The notes below the pieces were generated by a model. It made no database searches. It saw only the letters and a program-made list of their open reading frames with translations, and had not been told where the DNA came from. Shown in pieces: positions 24,752 through 39,730 of a stretch of 64,000 bases of DNA; the first letter of the stretch is position 1; the number at the start of each line of letters is the position of its first letter. The position numbers were made by a program, and so were the translations under genes. The stretch is from Xiphias gladius. Taxonomy: Eukaryota > Chordata > Actinopteri > Istiophoriformes > Xiphiidae. The DNA is taken from positions 25,994,360 to 26,058,359 of the forward strand of contig NC_053402.1 of the NCBI RefSeq assembly GCF_016859285.1. The letters are read 5' to 3'.

Positions 24752-27700
24752 ATGATGGATGGAGAATCGGCCCCCCTCAGAGATGGCCCCGGCCAGCAGG
24801 AGCAGCCGATGATGGGAGGTGGGTGTGGGCCTGTCAGAACTGATCTTGTGGAGTCTGGTTTCAGTTTGCATTAGGAGCTGCTGCACAGACACACAGTGAC
24901 TGACAGTTCAGGTAAATCTCCAGCTGGTGTGTGGGAGTCGGACTTCTCCTGCAGCTTCAGATTATCTGCAGATAAACTTGTGGACATTGTGTAGAGATCT
25001 GTTCACCCTTTGACTCCCAGAAACAGATCTGAAGAGTTCAGCCTCTTGAAGTGTCATTAGCCTCAGAACAACCAGGATGGTTGGAGAATGATTTAGTTAT
25101 CATGGATCATATGAACATGGAGACTTGTAGTTGCAGTACAGACACTGCTGAGATTTTCTCACAATGTAAAATTACATTAGCGAGCTAACGTCAGCATTGT
25201 CAGTTAGCTCAGTCAGTCACTGTAAATACTTAGTCTCCAGGTAAGAACTAGTTTGTGGTTCAGCCCTGTTAAGCTTCAGTGACGATAAAACAGTGAGGTC
25301 AGGAGGGTTAGGGTTAGGCTTCTGTCGGAGTACTGCAGCTGCTGAACCAGGTCCCTGAAACCAGGATTCAGGGTTTACGTGTACAAAAACCATAATTGTG
25401 GTTCTCCTGAAACCAGAACAGAACCAGGATACTGATGTGAGAGCTGACGCAGAAGAAGAGACTTGATTCATTTGAAAACAGACAATGAGACTTTATTCAT
25501 TAGAGACCTGATTAATTAGAAAACAGACAATGAGACTTTATTCATTAGAATACTGACAATCCGACTATTCATCAGAAAACGAAGACGGCGACATGTTCAT
25601 CCAATCACTGTTCAGTTTGTTGTTTTTATTTTTGTCTATGACGTCACGTGGACACTTGTCTCCTCCACTCTCTTTTCTCCTTCTCTCCTCTTTCTCTCTC
25701 CCTTTGATTCTTCTCTCCTTTTCCTCCTCTTTATTCCTCTCCTCTCCTCCTCATCTTGTCTCCTCCCCCATCAGACCTCAACTATGTCAGTTTTCTGGAC
25801 AATCTCCCAAATGGCGGCAGAACAAAGGAGGAGCAGGTGGTGAAAGAGAAACAAGAAGATGGAGTTGAATTAATGATAAGCAGCACTGAGGAGCAGCCAG
25901 AGAGGAGGCAGGAGGAGGAGAGCTCCATGAAGAAGAAAGAAGAGGAGGGGCAGCAGCAAGGGGACGAAGGGAGAGAGAGCAAGGTGGAGAAGAAAGAGGA
26001 GGAAGAACAGCCAGAGACTCCCTGCTCTTCCTTCACACCTCCTCTTGATGAAGGAGGAGCTGATAAAGAGGAGGAGGAAATCAGAGAGGAACAGGAAGAG
26101 GAGGTGTCAGAGTTGGACCAGCTGCTAGAAGGAGGAGACAGAGAGGTGGAGGTAGAGAAGAAAGAGGAGCAACCAGAGAGTCCTCCTCCGTCAGAAAAGG
26201 AGCAGAAAAAAGGAAGAGCGAATAAAGAGGAAGAACCCAGAGAGCAGAAAGTGAAGGAGAAAGAAATTATTGATAAAGTGGAGGTCAAAGACGAGAGAGA
26301 GGTTTTGATGAAGAAACAGGAGCAACCAGACACTCTCTGCTCCTCCTCCCCACCTCTTCCTGATGAAAGTGGAAGTGAGGAAGAGGACGAGCAGCTCAAA
26401 GGAGGATCAGCTGAGGAGGAGCAGGAGGCGTCCACACAGCTCAGCTCCTCCAGATCTGAGCCTACTGCTGAGGAGCAGCTGGATGTGAATCTCCAGGAGA
26501 TGAGAATGAAAACACTGAACCTCCAAACACCTCCCACCCCTCCATCCTCTGAAGACCAGGTGACTACAGCTCATGAAACAAGCGCTCCTCTAAGCAATGA
26601 AGCCCTCAGCAAAGAGAAGGGATGTTTAATTTCCACAGCAGCTCCTCCCTCTAGAACCAGAGCTCATTCCGCTGCCCCACTGAGGAAAACAAGTGCTTCC
26701 CCAACTAAGCCGGCTCCTCCTTCCCTGACTAAAGGTCTGTCCTTGTGAACCTCCTCCCTCAGTCACCCGCCGCCCACCCTTTCACCCTTCTTCGCTACCT
26801 CCTCCTCCTCTTCTGTCACCTTTTTTGTTTGCATCTCCTCCTCTGAAAGCTCCTTTTTTTTGCACCTCCTCTCCTCCTTCATTTCGATCTCTGCCTTCAT
26901 CACCTCCTCCTCTGTGTCATGTTTCTCGATGTTAAAGGAACATTTTGTATGTTTTTGTCTCTACCGATGAAAGTGACACAGACTGGACACTTGACCTTCT
27001 GGTTTGTCATGGAAACAGGGTGACGTGCTCTCCCAACCCCCACATTGCTCTCTGATCTTTGACCTCTGCTTTCTGTTTGCCGCCTTCCAACATGTTTGCT
27101 TTTTAATCAGATTCAGTCTCAGCTGTTTGTGTCTATATTTAGTTACATGTTGATAATAATGTTTAGATTCAGCTGAAACATGAAAACAAACAAACGTCAA
27201 ACACATGAAATCAACAAAACAGGATGACTGATAAATTCATGGCTTTATGTTCATCATATTTACATCACTTTTCTTCGGTTTCAAACAGAAAAATCAGCTG
27301 TGACGGAAACTGCTGACGAAACTGTGAAGGTAAAATCAACATGTTGAATTAATTTCTCTGCTGGTCATGTAAACGTGCCTAAAAACTCTTAAACTTATAA
27401 TTCTGAGTATTTGTCACCTTAAATAGTCATGACTAGTACATAGCTGCCTGTACACAAAGACTGTACATGTCTGGTCCTGTGTAAGGGTTTAGGCCATGAA
27501 AGTCTAAAATAAAGCCATAAATACTTTTTATAATCAATGAACCTAAATCAGATCAGTATTGCTGTGGTCCCCCTTTGCCCTTAAACCAGCACCAGTTCTC
27601 CTCGGTACACCTGCGCACAATTTTTCAGGTTCTTGGCAGGTAGGTTGTTCCAGCATCGTGGAGAATGTTGCTCAGCATCAATGATACAACTGATTCTGAC

Positions 27701-30700
27701 CAAATGCCCTTCTCCATTTGCAGTAATGCTGCTCCACACCTGCAGGAACCTCCACTGTGCTTCATTGTTGCTTGCAGACACAGATCCTTGTAGCGCTGCT
27801 ATTATTTATAGTATTTAAGATTCAGACTCATCATTCCAGAGCTTGTGCTGCCAATTCTCTGCAGCCCAGTTCTTGTGATGCACAGCTGACTGTGAGCACC
27901 TCTGAGCAGATTTTTCTGGACTTTAAACGGTGTATCAGGGTCCCGCTGGTTTCTACCACTTCTAATTTCAAAGGGAAGTCGGTTTCATGTGTCTTTGGTC
28001 TGCTGCACTCAGTTTGCTTTGCCAACTGCTGCGTTTCAGCTCGTTTCTTTGTGAGGGGGTTCATCAGATTCTATTGACAAACAACATCCAACTGTCATCA
28101 GACTTAGTCAGCTGTTGATAAATCCTGATTGGTGCACAGTAGTTTGTGGCATCATCTTTTTCTAACAGAGCCCCGGCCACTTTAAGCCAGTGAGAGAGGT
28201 CAAACAAACAAGCAAAAAAAAAAAACATGAAACAGAAATCACTTGTCAGAAGTTTGTCATAGAACTGAGTTTATATGGAACCCGTTTTTTAGTGTTTGTA
28301 TTATTTTGTCCACTCCTTTTATATCAGATGGTGGACAAACAGAAAGACCTGTCAGTATAACACAACACAGTTCAACAGTCTCCAACATTTACTCCACGTC
28401 CATGTAATCAACACAAACTGAACATTAGAAACTTCATGAAGGAGGTTTTATTACATGACTGTAAACTGGTCATTTTGTGTAGATTGCTACAACAACAACA
28501 ATAATAATACGAATGTTTGCGTGTGTTTCAGGCCTCCAGGACAGCAGGAGGTGCTAGAGCAGCCAAGATGATCTCAGCCAAGAGTACAGGTACAACACTA
28601 CACCAGTTCAACCAGTAACACCAACTCAACTAGTCTGACCCAGTCAACCTGTCTGTCTATCTCGCCACCTGTCTGTCAGAGTCAGTGGATGGAGTCAGCA
28701 GTCCAGGAAGTCGTTCTCCTGCCAGCCGATCCTCCACCCCAAATAAAGATGTCAAGAAGGTCTGAACCCCTGTGCACCTGACTGTAATATCAGCTGATAC
28801 TCATTATGTAACCTTGTTTTAAAAAGTCAAGTTTTATATAACTATGACAAACCTGTAACATTAGAGAAGTTCTACAGTGTAAGTAATCTCTAAACAAGCT
28901 CCAAAATGTCTTTGAATTTCATCAATAACAACACTAATTCTGTTTGACTGGTTTACATTTTATTATTAGTTCAATGTTTTTTTTTCTGGTTCTAATAGTT
29001 CTATACATGTTTTACTGTTTTATAACCCCCTGCGGGTTTCTTTGGTGTGTCTTTGATAACATTGTTCTGCAGGTGGCTATCATTAGTTCTGACCGCCTTT
29101 TTTTTTGCTGGTTCTCTACATGATTTTTATGGTGTTACTGGTTAAACTGGTTTTGCTGGTATCAATGTTTGTATAATGGTTCTTCTTGTGCGGTCCTGCA
29201 GGTGGCGGTGGTCCGGACCCCTCCCAGGTCTCCTGGCTCTGCTCGTGGCAGGACACCCCCCCTACCCTCCCACCCCATGCCCGACCTCAGCAACGTGAAG
29301 TCAAAGGTCGGATCCACGGAGAACCTGAAACACACACCTGGAGGGGGAAAGGTAACATACACACATCAAACACACATGCTTAACTGTTGGACTCAAAAAC
29401 TGGTAAAACATTAGTTGACTCTTACCCGTACCTGTCTGCAGGTTCAGATTGTTAACAAGAAGCTGGATCTCACTAATGTGGTGTCAAAGTGTGGTTCCAA
29501 AGATAACATCCACTACAAACCAGGTATAAAACACACACACACATACACAAACATGTACTTCTATCTTTTTCAGGACACCCCTTGACATGATGCATTCCCT
29601 AGCACCTTACCCTAACCTTAACAGTAAAACCAGGTCTGAACCCTCAAACAGCCCTCTGAAGGAGTGAGGACCGGACTAAATATCCTCACTTGCCCAAAAT
29701 GTCCTCACTCCATAAGAGCTATGACTCAAACTGGTACTCACAAAGACAGAAGTCCCAGTACACACGCACAGCCACACACACACACAATGTCACTACCAGT
29801 GTGCATCGTGCTCGTACATTTTTCATTCAAAATGAGATAAATGAGTTGGAATTAATCTGAGTGAATTTGGTTTGTTCTAATTAGTTCTAATGACTTTTTG
29901 AAAAAGTGACAGCCCCCCACACCTACAGTGCAGTGCGCTGTAATGTGTTGTATAATTTATGATATTGTACTCTGTTCCTCTGTGTTGTGTGCCAGGAGGA
30001 GGGAAGGTGGAGATTAAATCGGAGAAGGTGGGTTTTAAAGCCGTTCAGTCTAAAGTCGGTTCTCTGGAGAATGTCACTCATGTACCAGGAGGGGGGAAGA
30101 AGAAGGTACAAGCTAACACACCGGCAAGCTAACAACACACAAACATGATGTTGATAAACATCTAGATAAGATCTGATCAATCTTTGTTGTTCCCAACGTC
30201 ACCAACTGTAGCAGTGAACAGGTTGTCCTGCAGGAGGCACTGTAGCTGAAATCAAACAAACACATGGACAATGAATGAAAAATGGGGGGGGGGGGGGGGG
30301 GGGGTCGGCATTAACAAATAAAGACCTTGTATAAAACAGTGAAGGGGGCAGAATAACCTATACTGTGAAGTCTGACGTGATAAATTCACTATTTCCATTT
30401 CCTCAAGTCATGTCATACTCACCAACTCTGCTAAAATAAAACAAACCATAATGCTGCTTTTATTTGGTGATTAATTCGACTTACTTCTTTCAATTAAAAC
30501 AAAACTTCCTGCTGATATTTCAAATTAAAAGCCAACAGGAAAGGCAGGGATTGTGTCCTTTGAGCCCTATCTTAAAGCTACGGTGTTGCGTCCCCAAGAA
30601 GTCCAGTGGATGAGGGGACTAACAGTAACAATTAACCCAGGGAACAAGATACAGGGCAAATGGAAATATAATTACAAATAAAGATATTTATTAACATACT

Positions 30701-32877
30701 AGATTAAAGTAGAATGCTTACAACAAAACCACTAAGGACAACAGAAAAATAGCATCTATAAACAAAAAGAAGCCAATCTATACCTGAGTCTTAAAAAACT
30801 TAAGCCAAAGTAAAATACTAATAAGAAATACAAACAATAAACATCCTCCCTCCAAAAGGGAGTAAGATGACGATCTCTGGCAACTACAACTCGAGCTGAC
30901 ACCATACACACACAGCCTGGAAGCAGCCGAATGGCCCACTGCACTTAATGTGGAGAGTTGGTGCCAGAGACCTCTGTCCAGAGATCTTCCCTGCTAAAGT
31001 TTTCTGTGTGAGCCTTGCCCCTTTAACCAACCAGAGAAGGCCAAAGTCAGGGGCGGGAGGTCACAGCTGTCAGACAATATGTGAACATGTTTAAGGTTTA
31101 AATCTCTTTAGCCAAGGTGTCATTATAAGCAGCTGGAAAATGTGTCTACTGCTAATTGACAGGCTGGCAAAGAGGAGTCTCACGATTGCGCTAGCTTGAG
31201 TTCCACAGCTTGCATATTGTAGCTTTTACAGCAAACAAATACCTTAAATTTATCTCTGAATAAAAACAGCATTAGTGTTCAGAGAATCTGTTTTTCAGCA
31301 GAGCGGTGAGATTAAATTTTGTAGTCGTACTGATAAATTAGTGCTGTGGAAATAAACATTGTACTATATTTATCGGGACTATAGGTAAGCATGGAGGAAG
31401 TGTTGAGTTTGTATCAACAGCAAATTAAAACAGGAGCAGATCATAAAACAGAAAATGTGATTAAATGTGAAACAAACAGGGAAATTAGGATTAAAGGCCT
31501 AGTTCAGTATGCAGCTAAGGTAAAGACCACTACTTAAGAATTCATTTAATATTACATTCTTTCTGAAAAGATTGAATACATAAATCAGATATGTCAGGTC
31601 ACTCTGCCCAGAATTCCCTTTGATTTAATACATCTTGTTTTCATCTTTTAATATTTTGCATCATTTCTACATTTCTATATTTGTTATTATACATCACATG
31701 TAACTTTGTTATCCTATTTTGTTTATATATCATGTACTAAAAGTTACATTTAACCATGTCTATACATTTTATATTGTATATATCACATTTACCTGTTTAT
31801 GTATAATGGTTCATATGTTTAATATTACATGTCACATGTAATGATGTTTATGAATGGATTACAATACATCACAAAAATAACAGATAAAGGTAATTTTGTT
31901 TACATATAGTATTTGTTTTATATTTCAAAACATATGCATGTAATTTTGTTATATATTTTATATATAGACTATAATACACACATGTAAAATGTAGTGATTA
32001 CGTACTGTACATCATATGTAACTGTTATATTTGGTATTACATATGTCACGTGTACATGTAGCTGTGTTTATACATTTTATCATGTTACATGTAACATGTA
32101 TATGTTTTATTAATATGTAATTATTATTTCATTTTAATATTAAATATATGTAACTCTCTAACAATTAATGTTTGGCATTACATACATCACATGTATCTAT
32201 GCTTATACATTTGGAATTACATGTGTCATAATGAGCTATGTTAATATATTCCGTATTACATACATCACGTTTATCCATTAATTGCACACATCAGATTTAT
32301 GTTATATTAAAGATGACTTTACATACACACATACATTTCAACAGTACATGATTTTGTATCAAATTTTACATAGACCTGTATTCAAATATCTTGTATTGTG
32401 TTAAATGTAATTATATATAATTTTGTTTTATATGTAACTGTTATATTATATATTTCACATTTTTTGTATGTCTTACAGTTATCCTCTTACAATTTACATT
32501 ATATGATATATGATAAAAGTAACTACATCTGTGCTCATATTTAGTAAATATTACACAGCATCTGTTAAATATAAGATATTTGATCGTATGTTGACAGATT
32601 GAAAGTCAGAAACTGACCTTCAGAGAGCACGCCAAAGCTCGAACCGACCATGGTGCTGACATCATTATCCAGTCTGACTCCTCCCCTCATCCCCTTAGCA
32701 ACACTTCCTCCCCGGGAAGCCTTAACGCTGCTGAAGCTCCGCCCCTCGACACCCTGGCCGACCAGGTGAGAGATGTACCTGTTCAGACCAAAAACACAAA
32801 AATAAAACAACACACATTAACAAATTACGTCCTCTTCCTGTCAGGTGTCAGCCTCCCTCGCCAAACAAGGCCTGTGA
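24752..32877 (+). CDS. mapt: Microtubule-associated protein tau
   Basis: Neuronal protein that binds and stabilises axonal microtubules. Ten coding exons with GT/AG borders and consistent phases: 24752-24818, 25775-26734, 27289-27329, 28532-28589, 28680-28759, 29202-29351, 29442-29523, 29996-30105, 32598-32765 and 32845-32877; 1749 nt, 582 residues. The N-terminal projection domain is mostly one acidic exon. A Ser/Pro-rich region follows ([19 protein letters not shown], then [11 protein letters not shown], the conserved proline-rich stretch). Three microtubule-binding repeats start at residues 434, 453 and 484, each ending in PGGGK and each with a KxGS motif (KVGS, KCGS, KVGS). The C terminus ([15 protein letters not shown] ... 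[10 protein letters not shown]) is near-identical to mammalian tau. The first exon is chosen because its 22 codons and phase join [10 protein letters not shown] cleanly. Whether this is the mapta or maptb paralogue cannot be told. Confidence 0.95.
25775..26734 (+). other. mapt: Large acidic exon of tau (big-tau-like)
   Basis: A single 960-base exon encoding residues 23-342, very rich in Glu and Lys and probably disordered. It contains three spaced copies of a K-K-x-E-Q-P-(E/D)-(T/S) motif followed by a Ser/Pro stretch, at residues about 95, 151 and 202. The donor is ACTAAAG|GTCTGT. By position it corresponds to the expandable projection domain (exon 4A) of mammalian big tau, but sequence similarity is low. 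Confidence 0.8.
27545..28100 (-). mobile_element. Tc1/mariner-like transposon remnant in mapt intron
   Basis: The minus strand has pieces resembling the N-terminal helix-turn-helix part of a Tc1-type transposase ([23 protein letters not shown]) and a C-terminal-like piece ([31 protein letters not shown]). Frames are broken. It is assigned by pattern only; family not certain. Confidence 0.5.
29202..30105 (+). other. mapt: Tau microtubule-binding repeat exons (three repeats)
   Basis: Exon 29202-29351 (150 nt) carries the proline-rich end and repeat 1. Exon 29442-29523 (82 nt) carries a repeat starting [19 protein letters not shown]. Exon 29996-30105 (110 nt) carries the last repeat starting [19 protein letters not shown]. 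The middle exon has the size and phase of human exon 11 (R3, 82 nt), yet NKKLDL and SKDNI resemble human R2 (exon 10). Only 90 bases separate it from the repeat 1 exon, leaving no room for a separate 93-nt exon 10. Confidence 0.85.
30106..32597 (+). other. mapt: Long mapt intron with AT-rich degenerate tandem DNA
   Basis: The intron contains a 20-base G run at about 30284-30304 and a low-similarity interspersed-repeat candidate at 30560-31215. At 31650-32480 it has a degenerate array of about 50-60 base units (words TTATACATTT, CACATGTAACT, TATTACATA). No exons seen. Confidence 0.65.
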
Positions 32878-34009
32878 TTGGACGACCCCTGTGCCTGCAG
32901 ACCTCGCCCTCTAATGTTACCAAGGAAACTGCCTGATGAAAGAGAAGAAAAAAACATTCTACTTTTTTCCTCATGAGCATCTTCATCACAGAAAGGATTG
33001 GAGGGATTTTATGAAGTGAAAAAAGTGAAGCTTTAAACTTCAGTCATCATCACAGCTCAGTCTGGCAGGTGGATCCATGCAGGTGTTCAGTCATCATAGG
33101 AACACTAAGATAGTTTGATAAACGCACCTGTTCTCCTTTTCTTCGGAGTCAGATGAGAAGAATGGTATCGGTTTCATTCATCCAGTACATAAACAGAGCC
33201 AGGATGTAATTAGCCTACTGTTTGGGATTAACCAGCTTGAATGTATCACTTCTTTCAGACCACAGTGTTCTGTGACGGTACAGCGACGGGGCTGGATAAA
33301 CATCGAACCTCTTCTAGCCCTATGCCGTCACTTTTGCAACAACTCAAATCCAATTCAAGACAAATCATTTCAATTTATCCTTTTGTATCAAATGGGTACA
33401 CTAAAAATGTTCAGCTTATCCCAAGGATTTTATACCTTTATTTGTGACGCTGCCGCACGCAGTGTTTAGAGAGGAGGCTAACACCAGACACAATAATCCT
33501 ATTGCACAGTGTACAGTCTATTTTCATTTAAGGCTTTACATTGTTTATTATACGGTCATTTAACTGCTCTACGCAAAAACGAATAAGGCTTCTAATAATG
33601 CTCAATTAAGCTGCTGGTGTATAACAAAAATCTGCCTCTCCCTCTGCCTCTCACAAGAATGGTCAAACAGAAAAATGCAACAAAGGAAAAAAAAAACCTT
33701 TACTCCCTTCAGAGTCATAAGATGCATAAAATTGCTTAACAAGCCATTATTCACTATTTTTGCATTATGCACATGGAGGTCAAAAGTTTTTGATGCCGAT
33801 CACAACCTCAATGTTCTGCCCAGTGGTGATTAACACAGGATGTGTTTCACACTAAGAGATGCATAGTGTAACCGTTATATAACTGGTCATAGGTTAAACA
33901 ATTGTCCCTTTAGCATTGTTTGATTATTGTCCTTTCACAATTCAGTAGGGCTTCAAGGGATTGAGCCTTGGCCACATTTCATCTATCTGGATCTCCTAAC
34001 ACTAGCTTA

Positions 34010-34200
34010 GCACAAAGACTGGAAATGGGGGAACCTGTTTCCCCTGGTTGCAGTCTTAATGCTCAACTAGGTTAACAGTATCCCCTTGTTTCCAGTCTTT
34101 ATGCTAAGATAGGTTAACAGTTTCACCTTTCTCGAATCTTTATGCTACGCTAGGCTAAGAGTTTCCCCCTGCTTACAATCTTTATGCTAATCTAGGCACT
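34010..34200 (+). repeat. About 55-base tandem repeat (3-4 units)
   Basis: Units share TTTCCCC..., GTTTCCAGTCTTTATGCTA and AGATAGGTTAACAG-like words. It lies within the presumed tau 3' UTR. Confidence 0.8.
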
Positions 34201-35308
34201 GGATCTATCGTTATGCTGGACCCACAAAAATGAAACTTTTCAGGGCCTTGAGTAGGAGCCTTGAGGAGGTTTTAGGTCCTTTAAGAAAGTTAACAGTCCT
34301 TCAGAAAGTTCTGTTAAACTATGAAGAAGTTCCAGGACTTACTGAAAAGTTCCAGATAGGGCTGGGCAATACAAACAACGCAACAGAACATGTTTCTTCA
34401 CCAAGAACACTTACCTGACAATAAGTGACATTACTTGACGATATGCTACCAACCAACTACATCACAGAAACAAAGCTATTCCTAACCAATCAGATGGCAG
34501 TCCTTTAGGAACAGCCCACCTACAGCGGGTCGGACCCATCACCGAGAGACGATGTCTCACTCTATGGAAAGTTTAGGAAACATCTCAACAGTAACAACCT
34601 GAAACACAAAAAGCTGCTAGGATAAAAACCAGATTAAAAAAAAAAAAATGTCTGTGGAGACACGTTGGACACTTATTTATTTATTTCAACTGAGTTTCTA
34701 TCTAAAAATCAGACAGTTCATGGTAATTTTTCAGGTTCTTATTAAAGACTCAGTTTCAGAGAATCGATGAGCTCAATAGAAATATGACTTAAATCACTTA
34801 AATATTTAAAATCAAGTTGCATATCGATAGCGACTGATATAAAAATGTTATTGTGATAAAATGTTTCGTTTTACTGCGCAGCCATAGTTCCAGGGGTCCT
34901 TGAAAAATATGTAAGGGTTAGTGAGATGGTTTGGGAAGTCCTTTTGGGTTATAAACTCCTTCAATAAAGATATAAGCAGTCCTGGAGGAAATTAAACAGG
35001 TCCATTGTCTCATCTGACTCTGGAGAAAACAGCAATTATGCTAATCAATGCTAATGATAACTAGCCCGGAATAGCCTGTTAGCTACCTTCATAAATCCCT
35101 CTGATCACAGAAAGTCTCTATCTCTGATGTCACTTCTCTCAGCCAATCATCATCTCTTCTGTGTTTCTGAATGCCGACGTGCTGTAGGCCCCCGTGATGA
35201 CTTCCCCCTCCCCCACTATCATTAAAAAAATACCCAGAATGCAGTTTGATACCAGGTGCCAAAACCATACCATCTCTCTGCCTGTCAGCTGTTAAAGTAC
35301 TTTGTACC

Positions 35309-35314
35309 AATAAA
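35309..35314 (+). terminator. mapt: Candidate mapt polyadenylation signal
   Basis: AATAAA in the context ACCAATAAAGTTTCT, about 2.4 kb after the tau stop. An alternative AATAAA is at 34963-34968. Confidence 0.35.
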
Positions 35315-35330
35315 GTTTCTCTTGGATCTG

Positions 35331-37810
<2,480 letters not shown>

Positions 37811-37837
37811 GCAGGTATTTGGGAGGGGCTACAGAGT

Positions 37838-38578
37838 CCACCATTGTGTTGGGGGTGCAAACAAACATGTCAGCAGCATTGAGATTGAAATATCAATTGT
37901 TTATCACTGAAATGTTGCTCATTGCAACAGAATTTAACACAATGGATAGTAAAACCCATTCATTTATTAGCAGTCAGATTAATGATTTTATCACAAGTAT
38001 TAGTCTGCTAAATGAGCCACTAGTAGGACAAAAATTCATACATGAAGAAAAACAGTAGTAGTCAATAGTTTCAGGACAGTTTGCGATAAATGGAATTAAA
38101 GTACACTCTAAAACAGGTCTTTGTATCTAACACGTTACAATGTAGTGTACTCACACCAATATTATAATTCTCAAATTCCAAAGCCATTATGAGTAATCAA
38201 TACATTATCCCCTCATAGCATAAGCAAATAATTAAATATTTCAAGATTTTGATAAGTAAATTTGATATGTACTAACCAGGAGTGTCTATCAGGTAAACAT
38301 AAATGTTTGAGTTAAACTGGTGGCCACTCCTGAGGATCATTCAACCACACATCATCAAGCAATCTGTAGGGATAGTCCTTCAGTCCACAAAGTTTCAACT
38401 TTATTTATAGCGCTCTAGGGCTAGCACGCTTGGCTGGAGTACAGAAATGTAATCGGGTGACATGTTGATATTTGTATCAAAAAGAAAAAAAGATGAATAT
38501 CAGCTCCATAGCCATATTTCTTGGCACACTCAAAAAGATCTCCTATCGTGTTTGTTTGCACCACCAACACATTGGTGG
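37838..38578 (+). mobile_element. Non-autonomous inverted-repeat DNA transposon, copy 1
   Basis: The left end CCACCATTGTGTTGGGGGTG and the following CAAACAAACA match the reverse complement of the right end (TGTTTGTTTGCACCACCAAC ... ATTGGTGG) at 28 of 30 positions. The 741-base interior has no coding sequence. A shorter relative with the same interior words (AACAGGTCTTTGT, TAACACGTTACAATGTAGT, GCCATTATGAGTAAT) is at 61573-62048. Superfamily not assigned; no clear target duplication seen. Confidence 0.75.
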
Positions 38579-39339
38579 ATAATTTGCAAATATTGTGACG
38601 TCACTGTAGTTAAACGAGTAGAAAACTTAACTATAAAACCTCTGACTGATTCCTGACTGTTTGGACACTACCTGTAAACTGCCGACATGTGTGGTTTAAA
38701 CTTTTCAGCCCAAAATTTTTCTAAACAGCAGAAACAGTGACAGGTATACGGGTGTGTCTTACCTGGATGACATGTTGCATCAATATATGTACGCCATTTG
38801 TTCTTCTTCTGTGTTTTTTGTCACATCACAAAACTTCGGACAAGGCTTGTCCTGCCACCTGGTGTAGGGAGTGTTTGGGATCATTAAATCATCTGAGAGC
38901 TGATTGTTAAACAAAACAAAGACCCTGCAGTTGGAAGCTTTTATTAGTGAAGCAGCAACAGGAAGTTGAAGCAGAGCTGCAGCTGAAAAATATGATTATA
39001 GATCAGATGTGTGATCCCACACTGAATATTTCATCATGACATTGTTCTGATGGAGGAGTTTCTACTGTCATTCTATTTGAGTTATCTGACTGCTTCACCT
39101 GTTACTTTTAAAAGAAAATGTTATTTCTTAAACACTATTAGATGAACTTTTAGATTTGAATTAGAACAGACAAAAATAAAACAGGTATGAACAGGAGAAA
39201 AATAGGTCGAAAAAAAAAAGTCGAAGAAAAAAGTGGCACTGAAGTAGGAAACAACAAAAAGAAACTTATACTTACGAGATGAATACAGTTAGCTCTATAA
39301 GTATAACCAACTGAACATGCTTTTCACTAACTGAGAAAA

Positions 39340-39730
39340 AACTGAGGGCAGAAAGACCCACAAACAAACAGCAACTGAAGGTGGCTGCGGTAAAGGCCTG
39401 GCAAAGCATCCCAAGAGCAGAAACTCAGAATTTGGTGATATTCATGGGTTCCAGATTTCAGGCAGTGATCGACAGGAAAGGATTTCCATCCAAGTATTAA
39501 AAATAATTATTTTATATTTATAATTATGTTCGTTTGTCCAATTACTTTTGAGCCTCTGAAAATGAAGGACTAGAGTTAATGTGATATTTTTGTTAAACCC
39601 CTTGAATTAAAGCTAAAAGTCTACACTTTAATCACATCTTGATGGCTTCATTTCAAATCCATTGTGGCGGTGTACAGAGGCAAAATTATGAAAATTGTGT
39701 CACTGTCCAAATACTTATGGACATAACTAT
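39340..39730 (+). mobile_element. Tc1/mariner-type transposon 3' end
   Basis: A 3' part of a transposase reading frame (AACAGCAACTGAAGGTGGCT, then ATTTGGTGATATTCATGGG) runs into a 3' noncoding part. It ends with the terminal repeat TGTCACTGTCCAAATACTTA at 39698-39717 and GGACATAACT. The same terminus occurs alone at 42541-42597 in a cdc27 intron. Confidence 0.8.

Larger units (their letters stand above)
32878..35330 (+). other. mapt: Probable mapt 3' UTR
   Basis: No other gene is present after the tau stop. Mammalian tau has a multi-kilobase 3' UTR. Candidate polyadenylation signals on the plus strand are AATAAA at 34963 and 35309. The stretch includes a tandem array at 34010-34200. The extent is inferred from these signals only. 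Confidence 0.4.

Noticed and set aside
25782..26537. 251-codon Ser-rich open frame on the minus strand
   Set aside because: It is the antisense shadow of the Glu/Lys-rich tau exon (GAG/AAG codons read as CTC/CTT); no homology, and the plus strand has proper splice sites.
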